Assembly: GCA_017528425.1 (NCBI GenBank)
Contig: JAFXOV010000044.1
Coordinates: 1 to 64,000, forward strand
Direction of reading: 5' to 3'
Source of the DNA: Elusimicrobiota bacterium
GTDB lineage: Bacteria > Elusimicrobiota > Endomicrobiia > Endomicrobiales > Endomicrobiaceae
Length of the DNA stretch: 64,000 bases
In this document: positions 33,101 through 45,100 of the stretch, one piece after another
Layout: each line of letters opens with the position of its first letter
Position numbering within the stretch: the first letter of the stretch is position 1
Notes under the pieces: model-generated
Seen by the model: the letters and a program-made list of their open reading frames with translations, nothing else
Databases searched by the model: none
Told to the model about the DNA's origin: nothing
Position numbers and translations under genes: made by a program

Positions 33101-36100
33101 GTCTTGTTCAGAAACGTCAATTTTATCATTTATGCTTGCTTTTTTTATTGTAAAATCACCTGATAACACTGCATCTATAATTTTGCCGTTATTATCAATA
33201 ACAAAGTCAATTACAGAACCAGCCTTCCATATTGCATTCTTACTGTTTTCGGTTATTTGTTCTCCCGTATCTGTAACAAAATTAACTGATAAACTGTTAA
33301 CAATTGTTGCTTTATTATCTTCATTTCCGTTAAGCAACAATCCTGTCTTCATATCCGTTGTCGTTCCGTTACTATCCGTAATAGTAAAATCTTTTTTCGT
33401 CTGAACATATATCTTACCTTGATTATCATTGTTGTAATTATATAGTCCGCTCCAGAATCCAACAAAGTCTCCCTCTGCAAAAGAAGTTGTTATGGAAGAT
33501 AATCCGTTTGTAAATTTAAAATTGTTTTTATCCAGTACTTCTATATCAACATCCTTAATATCTCTTGTTGCTTTAAAGCCTAACACTCCGTTCTCGTTTA
33601 CTCCTAACGCCAAAACAGTACCTTTATCAAGTATAACTCTACCAATTCCATCTGCAGATGTTACGGAGCTGTAATTAACTTGTGCTGTATATTTAATATC
33701 TCCGTTAATAGCAGTGTATCCTATAATAGCATCTCCAAGGTTACCCACCGTACCGGACATAGATATTCCGGTAAAATCAAGAGAATCTTTTATATTTCTT
33801 TCAAACCCTTGTAACTGTGCTTTTTCCATATCGACAAGCATACCATTCAAAGTTTCGTTTGTATCCGTACCGTTATAAATATAAGAAGACGCTGCATCCG
33901 TTATTGTCCATGCACCGTTTTGGAATGTAAGGCTACCCTCTGTAACTTCAAAATGCACATCACCTTTTACGGTTTTAACAGTATATTTGGAATCTTTAGT
34001 CAATTCACTTCCTTCCGCAGCAATTGCACCAAGCAAAGATGAGGATGTTAATGAAGAAGAGTTTGCGTTACGATATATACCATGAATTTCAACTTTACTG
34101 TAGTCCGAAACAGTGTCGTCAACTTTTCCCGTAAAATTCATTTGTTTTTCTTGGCTCGGAGCACCTTCAGGTGTCGGTCCTTCAAACGTTTCATTTTGCA
34201 CATATCCATCAAACTTAAAAGCACCTGAGATTTCAGCCGCTATCATTTCACCTGCTTCGTTTCTATAGAATTCTATAAAGCTTTCTCCCGCAACCCATTT
34301 TGCCGTATATCCTTCATCAACTCCGCTGATATTTGCGGATATTTCATTTGTCGCTATTACCTTATTACCTTGTGCATCACCAACAAGTTTTAAATTTCTG
34401 GCTGTTATGGTCGTTTCATCCGTAACTTTTATGTCAGATGTATTTTCTACATATAAACAACCTTTGGCTATATCAAAATCTTCACCGCTTGTAAGCAATA
34501 TTCCTTTGTCTGCATTATATTTATTTACTCCTCTCCAGAAATCAACAATTTCTCCGTCCCTAAAAGTAACTGTCATATCTGTATCGGCATTAACAAATTC
34601 GAAATTATTTTCATCCATTATCTCCAATGAAGTCTTAACATCACCAACAGCTTTAAGTCCTAAAACTCCGTCATCTGTTACCGTAACAGCTACTGTAGAA
34701 CCTTTATCCGTTTTTAATGCACCTATTCCATCATTACTCATTGAACGTGCATTATTGGATGTACTGGTATATGTTATCGGTCCTTTTGCTCTTTCATAAG
34801 TTTTTATTGCTGTACCAATATCCAATGCCGCACCGGTAATTTCAATGCCGGTAAAATCGGTTTTAGACATTTTCCAATCATCACCTAAAGTTTGTCTGTA
34901 ATATGAATCTATATATTCACCTATGGCATTATCTGTATAAATTGCTTTAGAACCATCATCTCCTATTTCCCAACCTTTATCACCATAATGCATAAACCCG
35001 GATTGAGCTTCAAAAGAAATCTCTTGCCCGTCAAATGAATCTGAAAGTTTAGAACCTGCAAGTGCTGTAGCACCTTTACCTTCCGCTTTAAGTTCACCGT
35101 TTCTTATTGATATTACGGCATATTCATTTTTAGCATTACTGATATAATATCCGCCATCTTGTTTTGTATATATAGCTCTTGTATTTATTGTTTCTCCATT
35201 TTCTCCCGCAACGGTTGCCACTTTTCCGGAAGAAGATTCAATAGAATCGGCAACAAAGGCTTTTCCCTGATAAACAAATTCTGCGTTCGTTACATTGCAT
35301 TCACCATTACTTAACCTTAAAGATATATCACTTAAAAATCCGTCTACAGTATTATAGCTGTCGTCAATAATAGTACAAGAGACACCTTTCCATACATTTT
35401 TTGTACCATCAACATCATTTACTGTTGTTATCGGATTCTTTCCTGTTATACTTGCCGTAACACCGTCCGCTTCAGACATATTTACGGTTACATCTATGGA
35501 TTCACCTGCTTTTATCGTAATTCTGGCATCCGTAGGTTGTTCTTCTCCTTCGGTAACAGCTGTACCTGCATCTGCAGACACAACTTTATTTGCAAGTAAA
35601 TCTTTCTTCAATGTTGTCGTACCGGAATATGATAAACTTAAACCATCTTTTGATAAAACGGAAGCATCTATAAACGATTCTACATTGCCCGAATAACCTA
35701 TAGCTTCTACATCTTTCTTTGATAAACCGCTTGCAACTGCAACAGCAGTTTTAGCTCCCACTCCGGAACTTGTTAAAACATTTTTAATTGTTATTTCCGC
35801 TCCGGAAGCAATAGATGTAGAAATGTCTCTGTTACCTGTCCACCAATCACTGTTTATAGAATAACTTGCCTTACAATTACTGCCGGCCGTAAACTTAATA
35901 GAATTCGTATCAGACAAACCGATATTGAAATTTGATCCGGTTCCCAAAACAACACTATTCGGTAGGCCGTAACCATCTTCTGATGTTACGGTAGCATTTA
36001 CTCCCGCGTTTCTGACTTCGGCAGACTGTACTGCTAAAGCACCTCCGAGCATTGTTAAATTATTAGAAGATACCGTTTTCATAGTTTTTGAAAAATCTAT

Positions 36101-39100
36101 GGGAGATAAATCAACCTTTATGCCATCCTTATCAAAAGACGCAGACAATGCATCTCTTGCTGCTTCACTATCAATATAATTGAAACCGGAACCTTCACTT
36201 GCTGTCCAAGTTCCGTTTGAATTAACAGCTGTTCCGGATAAATTAGTTATACCTGCAGCGGTACTCAATGCAGATCCGTTCCACGCAGTAGTACCTTCCC
36301 CGATAATTATGGCATTTGTATTACCTTCTTCATCAACTCTAAAAGATAATACTGAATTTTCACCCGACAATATTGTGGTCCCTTTTCCATCCTGCACTAT
36401 TTTACCGGCTGTGTTTACGGAAGGACTTGGGGCTTGTGAACCGGATGGAGAATTATAAGACTCATTTCCTGTAGATATAACAGTTTCTTTATAGCTTCCA
36501 TTAACTTTTGTATTCACAAAATCAAAATTTCCTGTCGTTGCATATTTTTTTGTATTATAGTCATACAACAATTCTATATTAGTTAAATAACCTTCAAAAG
36601 AGGTTTCTACCTTCAAAGTCTTATCTGAATATCCTTCTAATTTAAACCATCCTCTTGCTATTTCGGGGGCTTCGGCATAAATACCCATAGGTGTCCATAC
36701 TAAGTCATAATTACCTTTGTATATTGTGCTTAAACCTTTAGTACTTAATATCGGTGAAACTATGGAATTATCTAAAACTCCGCCGAATACTATATTGCCG
36801 CTTGTATTGACATGAATATTTTCAATTATTTGATTTTCATTCTTGCCTGAAGTACTGAAAGCTGATGATATTGAAGGAACTGTCTTAGCCGTATCATATA
36901 TTTCTTGTTGATATTGACTGATTTTGCTTTCTACAAAGAGACTTGTTCTTCCCATTTTTTCAAGGTTAGCCGCTACATTTTGCCAACTTTTTAAAGATTT
37001 TGCAGCCTTTTCCATTGTTTCGGCAGCAGCTCTTTCTGCAGCAGCTTGTTCATGAGTTTTTATCCAATGTGTATCATTATACGAATAACTTTTGTATGTA
37101 CTTGCAGCAACCAAGTTTCCTTCACTATCGTACTGTATCATATTATATGAACCGCCATTAACACCTGCAATGCCCTTGTCTCTTGAATAATATGTCGTGG
37201 TGGTAATTTTGGTTTGGGTTTGATACATTGCACCATCCGAACAATATTGTACTCCACTCCAAGAATATGAAACAGAGTAACCCTTAATACTTGTTACACC
37301 ATATTCATCCCATTCCACATGTATCTTTCCGTCACCCATTGTTGATTTTGCATAACTTCCGTTTGCAACAAAAATTGCTTTACCGTCTTCTGTACAATCT
37401 GCAATTTTTAAAGAATAACCATTAGCTATGGTCTGCCCCTGTATGGTAGATCCTCCTTGAAATATAGCACCAACTCCCATTACTACAAAATTGCCACTGT
37501 TTATTCTTAAAGTACCGTTACTTACGGTGTATCCTCCGTCACGATCTTCAACTATAACAGCATTTGTTCCTCTGCCGTCAGGTAAAGTTTTGCTACCTCC
37601 ACTACCATTTTGATCTCCTCCGCTTGAAGGCGGAATATATATGGCATCAGTCACGGTTACTATACCATCAACGATATAGCAACCTGCTTGATAAAATTGA
37701 ATTTGAGCATTTGCTTGTAATGTTATTTTAGTACCGTTATATGTCAACCCTTGTTCCGATGTCGTTTTTATTAGAAATTTATGTTCGACATTTTCCAAAG
37801 TAAATGTTCCGCTTAAAGTTCCCGATAAACCGTTTCCGTTCAAAACATCCGCACCTACATTATTGGTCAATGTCCATGTATTACCGTTTTTACCTACAGT
37901 GAAATCTCCCAATTGCATACCAACTTTTATTTGACTGTATGAACCATCATCGGTTCTCGCACAATAATGAGAGTAGTTATCATCGTGTATCAATACCAAT
38001 AAGCCGCCACCCGGTACATACTGTACGTCATCAACTCCATACCAAATGTTGTTTAAATTGATATCCGTTAATTCCGTTTGAAATTTCTTTTTATTATCTG
38101 AGGTTATTGTATATTTATCATTATCGTTTTCCATTCTCCATACACCATCTTTTTTAAATACGGTATATGTTCCTACCTGCATTCCGGACTCAGAACTAAA
38201 CCAATTTCCGTCTGCCAATGTAAAGTAAGCATCATAACTTTGCCCATTCACCCCGTTTGGAACAAAAGCACTTACCAACTGTCCAAGACCGTCAGGTGTT
38301 GTCATAACATCATTTACCGTAAGCCAATTATCTATATATTTTATTTCTGACATTGTTGTTTCAATTTTATTGTTTTTCCAATCAAAACCAATATTATATG
38401 CAGTATTATAATTTCTTATTTCGTATGTTCCATTATTTTCCGAGAATGTATAATTTCCTACTTTCATACCTGAATAAGATACCCAATTTCCGTTTTCATC
38501 TTTTGAGAAATATTTATTATCTCCGAAAACTAATTTACCGCTACCATCGGGAACATATGTAGTATCCAAAACAGATACCCAATTACCGTTAAACTTTATA
38601 TTTGTTAATTCTGTTCTGAATTCTTTGTTTACTGTTGTTAACGAATATTTCTCGTTCTTCGATATCAACGACCACTCATTAGTATCCAAATTCTTAATTG
38701 CGGTATAATTACCTACGTTTAATTTATAACTGCTTACCCATGTACCGTTACTTAATGCGAAATATGCATCCCACAAATAATTACCGTCATTATCCGATAT
38801 TTTTACACTTACCAAACTTCCGCTGCCGTCCGGCATTGTCAAAACATCGTTCAAATTGCTGTCTTCATACCATTTACCGTTATAATTTATTCCCAATATG
38901 TCAAAGCTTATATTCTTTATTAAAGTTGACTCATCCGTTCCGTAATTATGTTCGTTATAATTTAATCCGTATTTTGTCATTCCGTCATTTAATACTATAT
39001 TCCAATCTTGTTTCGATTCTACGGTATATTGTTTTTGTGCAATTCCGTTTTCATCCTTTAATGTAACAATCTTTGCACCGGCAACAAGCTCAACCCATTT

Positions 39101-42100
39101 ATTGTCTGCATCAAAACCATAATATTTATCTCCTACTTTTACAGCGCTGTTACCGCTCGGCAAACTGCTTACTACATCAGGTGTAACAAAATCTTCACCG
39201 TTTACTCTAACTTCCGTTATTTTTCTGCTTGCTCCGGTTAATACATCACCATCCGTAGTTAACGTTAATGTACCCTTTGCTGAAACCTCTCCTTCTTTTT
39301 TCTTTAATTTACCGTCTTCTACTACCCAATTTATTTCTTTTATATCATAAGCTTTCGTATATGACATTCCGTCTTTACTAAGAGTAAACTCTTTTGTAAC
39401 ATCATTAATTTCAAGAACTTCTCCTCTCTTTAGTTTTTCGATATCACTTGTAACAGCTATATTTATTATTTTATTTCCATTGCTGTCCTTTTGTAATCCG
39501 TAGAAACCGTCTTCATCTCTCTGTAAAGCAGTTTTATTTCCCTTATTATCTCTGTATTCATACTGACTTGATGCTATGACTTCTCCCTTATAATCATCAT
39601 GTGCAAAATCTTTTGCGGAATATACTATACCGACAGAAGCTCCAACATTATCTCCACTTGTATTTACGTACAATTGATTATATACTACCGCATTATTTGT
39701 TAAAGTTGCCTGCCCGTTTTCATCTATATTCAATACAATTTTATCGTTACCGCCCATATCATCAACTATATAATTACCAAGCCCCGTATAACCTTCTTTA
39801 TATGCAGTTAAAGTTACCCTTGTACCTTTACCTGTTGCGGTAGTTATATCCACAAATCTGTTTTCATAGGCTGAGTATTCTTTATACTCGGTTAAAACCG
39901 TTGCTTTTGTTCTTAAATTTAATTCTTCCGTGCTTATTACACCGGTATCACAATATTTTGTTTCCGTTGCTATATTATTCGTTGTTAATATAGTTTTACA
40001 TACTCCCGACTCTGCAACATAATTTGTAATTTCTTTACCGTTATCACCAACTGTTACCTGTATTTTAAGGTTACCTTCTACAACTCTTCCCGTATTTCTT
40101 GTATATGAACCGGTTTTTAATACGGTTCCGTCACCTGTAAGATTTGCTCTTCCACCGACTATACTCAATATACCATTACTTATTTCATAAGTGTTGCCTG
40201 TTTCCACAACAAGAGCATTTGTGTTTGAAGGTGTTGTTTTTGATTCTTCGCTGCTGCTATCATCATCAGCCGAAGAACCGGACGTTTTTGTTTCTATATA
40301 CTTGTTTCCGCCTAAATCTATATCTCCCGCAAAACTCATAGCTTTATTATCCACTTTCATAGATCCTGCCATTACTTCAAAGCTTACTTCACTACCATCA
40401 GGATTTATATGGACATATTTCGAACCTGTTAAATCATTTATGCTCGTTATGTTCATACTGTATTTATCGTCAATCTTTTTCCATGAATAAGAGAACTCTT
40501 CGTTTGTTATTATGTAATCTCCTTCACTATACAACCCACTTCCCGGTTGAATAGTTGCGGACATTTTTTGTCCTATACCAAAATAACTGTTACCGGATAT
40601 AGCATTCCCTTTTTCATCATATACCACATGTATTTTTGTATAATCTTTATCATCACCCAAAGCAATTTTCCAGTTTTTGTCGACAGTTATATCCGAATAG
40701 TAATCAATACTGAAAGTTCCGTCCGCATTTAGAAGTTTTACTTGAGCTGTGTTTTGTGTCTTGTCCTTAAATGAATAAGTATAAGATTTTATATCTGACA
40801 CATCGTTGAAATTTACGTTTGTGGTTGTGTATGTAGAACTGTCCTTATCTGTTTGTACTGTCCTACTATAAATCCCGTTTCCGGTTATCTTATAACTGTT
40901 AAACCAATCTTTCCCGTTCGTTACTTCCATTGAAGCCATTATTGTATCAATAATTCCCGTTCCGGAATCTTTTTCATAAGATACGGTTCCTTTCGCACCA
41001 TCCTCTACGGTATAATTGTTTCTCCAATCCCAACCGAAGTTTGCAGAAACTCCCATTGTAACGCCATCTTCCGTTTTGGAAACAATACCTTCCCCGTTTT
41101 TGTAAGAATATAATATAGATTCTATTATGTCACTTTCTGTAGCTTGACCTAATGCCGTTGCTGTAGAAGAAAACATATCAACATTTTTACCGGTTACTAA
41201 ATTTTGATTATCATTTAATAAATCAACATATTCGGCAAATAACTTGCTCTTTTGTTGTTCTTTTTCTTTTTCTTTTTCCTCTTGTATTTGCTCTTCCGTT
41301 AATTCTTGTTCAACTTCTCCCTGCATAATTCCCGTTTCTGTTTCTTTCGAAGATATATCAACTTTAGAAGAACTTGTTGATTTTAAAATACCATCAAACA
41401 TTTCTGTTTCCTCTACGTTTACGGTACCTGTTCCTTCGTTAAATACTACAGATTTCACAAGAGCTTTGTGTCTGTTTATTGTTTCATCAGTATTTCTTCC
41501 ATATTCTGTTTTGTATGTGCTTACTATTTGACCTTTAGAATCCAATGCCGTTAAACCATCATACCCGCTGCCTGTTATATTGTAAACTACACCTTTATTT
41601 CCTTCGTCGGATATTTCTTTTACATTGGCAAATCTTTCACCTGCTTTTGCAGATACGGTTGCAGTTTGAACATCCTGCATATAATCCGTTATTTCTACAA
41701 CTTTAGTGCCTTCATATTTTATATTTGTGTAACTGACTTCGTTACCCTTATCATCGTATATTTTTAAATCCGATATTAATTTCTTTGATTCCAACCATTC
41801 CGTTCCGTAAGTATATCCCGATGTTGTTACCGTATCTGCATAAGCTTGTCTGTCTTCGTTTGTAAGATTTACGGTTGCCTGTGATGTTACAACATTTTTT
41901 GTATTTTTTGTTACGACTTTATTATTTTTTACTTCTACAAATTGACTACCGTTACCCAACACTGTTACAGTTTCGTTCCCGTTATCTATTTCTATATAAT
42001 TGCCTGCACCGGAATATGTTTCTAAGAAATTATTCATAGCTTCTAAGTCATTAAAGTATATTTTATCGTTACCTTTATCTCCGGCCATCATTTGTTTATA

Positions 42101-45100
42101 TTGACTTGAAATTATTTTACTGTAGTATGCTTCCTCACCGCCTGCCTTTAATATTGCATCGGCTAATCTCTCGTCAACTGTTCCGATATTTTCTATATCG
42201 TAATCACTTAAGTGTTCCAAGAAATATCTTGCTTCCTTTACTTTATCAAAATCTTCTCCTTTGTCTATTTTTTCTTGTATTGCCTTATAGTAATTCTGTG
42301 CTATACCGCTAAATTCAGTATCTATAACATTATCTACGGATATTTGCATTACTCTGTCGGAAATAACATCCGTTACTGCTGAAAGTGTTCCCAATATATC
42401 ACTGGTGAATGCACCTACTACCGTTTTTGTTGCATCTACCGCAGCATCTACAACATTTGTTACATAATCTGCAAACTCGGTTCTTAATGCCTGAGATTGC
42501 ATATGTAAAACTTTTTGATATAATTCATCAGCACCCTCTTTGTCACCATTTAATGTTTTCCACATTTCGGAATTTTCTTCCAATTGATTTAATATACTTA
42601 TTGCATACTCATCGCCTTCTTGTGCTCTTTGTTTTATTATGTCATTTATATCGGATTCTACTCCGTTATGTACAGCTGTTATCTCTTCTTCCGTAAATGT
42701 CTTATATCCATCTGTATGGACACCTACATTTTCTACATTTGTTACCAAGTTATTATATGCCGTCGGATTTGTATATTCAGTTACTCCTGTTCCGTCGGAT
42801 GTTGCAGTATAACCGAATTGACTTCTTACGGATTGTGCCAACATATGTGCAGTATTGAGGCCGTCAATATCTCCTGCTTTGCTTGCTTCTCTCGCATATT
42901 CTTGTGCCGTAAATATTTCGTTTACCGCAAGCACGGCAGCATCATTCCCTTTTGATGCGGCATAATATAATTTTTCATCCCCGACCAAACTTGCGGCTTG
43001 CTCTGTATCTAAAGCGGAATAACTGTTTACAAGAGTTTCCTCGTATTTAGGTCTTTCTACGATTTCTCCTACTCCGGTTCCGTCGGCAGTTGCCGTTGCT
43101 CCCGTATAATCAAGTCTTGCCTGCTGTGCGGCTTCATGTGCGGCTTTTTTGCCTGCTTCATCTCCCGCTTTATTTGCTTTTTCCCAGTCTTCTTTTGCTT
43201 TTGCTATTGCATCTTGCGCAGCTTTTGCAGCAGTATTACCTGCGGCAGCATCTCTTGCTATTATACTATCAACATCCGTTCCGGTTGGAACTGCACTCGG
43301 GATAGTTGAATTTGTTGTTTGAATTGTCGGTGCCGATGCAGGAACAGCTGTTGATGCCGCTGACGATCCCGTTGAAGATATTGCTGATTTTATAGTATTA
43401 GTGGCTGTTCCTATTAAAAATGTACCTCTTGCTGAATTATTCGTAGTTGCATTGTTAGACTTCATTATAGGTGATGAACTTGAATTTGAACTCGAACTTG
43501 AACTGCTTGATGAACCGGATGAGCTATTGTTAGATTTGTAATAATAATCGTCATCATAATACGAACTTGAGGAAGATGAACTTGATGAAGACGAACTTGA
43601 TGAAGATGAACTCGATGAAGATGAGCTTGAAGACGAAGATGTTTTACCGGACGAAACATCTGCATATTTCTTTGTATCCACAACTTTTCCTACACCGGTT
43701 CCGTCGGCAGTTGCCGTTGCTCCGGTATAATTAAGTCTTGCCTGCTGTGCGGCTTCATGTGCGGCAGCCTTACCCGCTTCGTCACCGGCTTTATTTGCTT
43801 TTTCCCAATCTTCTTTTGCCTTTGCTATTGCAGCTTGTGCTGCCTTTGCAGCTGAATTACCTGCCGCAGCATCTTTTGCTATTATATCATCTACACTTGC
43901 TTCTGCACCCAATATACCTTTCTGTTCTTCGGCCTCTATTGCCGTACCTTGAGAAATATCTCCTCTCGCAATCATTGTACCGTCTGTCCAATCGTATTCC
44001 GCTTTTAAAGTTTCTGCTAACTCTGCTACTGTTACGGTTGATTCATCATCTGCCTTACTCGAATCTTTTATAATTACAGTACCTTCTTCCGAACCTTTTT
44101 CAATTGTTATATAATGACCGACTTCTTTTCCTTCTTCATTCTGTGCTCCGACATGCAATATTACCGCACCATTATTCAAACCTTCTTCTATCGCCTCTGT
44201 TCCATCTATCTTATATGCATCAAAAATCTCGGTATCACTACCTTCTTTTTCTTGTAAATTAGTATTCAATGTATTAACCATTGCAGCAACACTTGTCTGA
44301 TTATCTTCCGTTCTATTTACACCAAGAGCAATATCTGCCGCTGCATTTTGTATGGCTGCTGTTCCTGCTGTTATTGCCTGCCCTGCAGCTTTTAATGCTT
44401 CTGATACCGCTACTGCCGCACAATTTATAATTGCACCGACAGTATTATTGTTTTCTGTATTTACCAAACTTGCAACTGCATCCGCAGCACCTTCAAAAAC
44501 ATTTCCTACAGCATCTGCCGCAGTAACTGCCAAATTCTTTGCACCCTCTACAAGTGTGCCAACCAAATCTTTACTTTTTCCTGATTCTTCTTTCTGAACA
44601 CTTGTTATATTTTGTTCTACTGATTGACCTTGATTTGTTACCTGCCCTTGTCCTACCGCAATTTCTATAGCATTATTTATTACTTCTCCGGCACTTATTT
44701 CGCTATTGTTATCTAATGCTTCATTTATTTTACTTACAAAATCGCTATCTACTTCTTGTCCGTTTAATTTTATACTGTTTACTTTTGTTACTTTACTGCT
44801 TACAACATTTATTTCTCCGGACTCCATTGCTGCTATAAATTCTTCATCGCTCATTTTATCGTACTTTGCCAATCTTTCATTACATTTATCTATTCCTTCC
44901 TGAGTTTTTTCTTCTTCATCACTGCTTAATACTTTTCTTTCTACATCCTTTCCTTCCAAAGCTTTATCCAAATCTTCACCTTTTATCTTGCCGGTTTCAG
45001 GATCCGTTAGTTCATCAATTTGTTTGTTCCATTCTTCTTCTTTCTTTGCACCCCATTCTTCCTCATCGGTATCATCAGGTACTTCTTCCGTTATGGTCTC

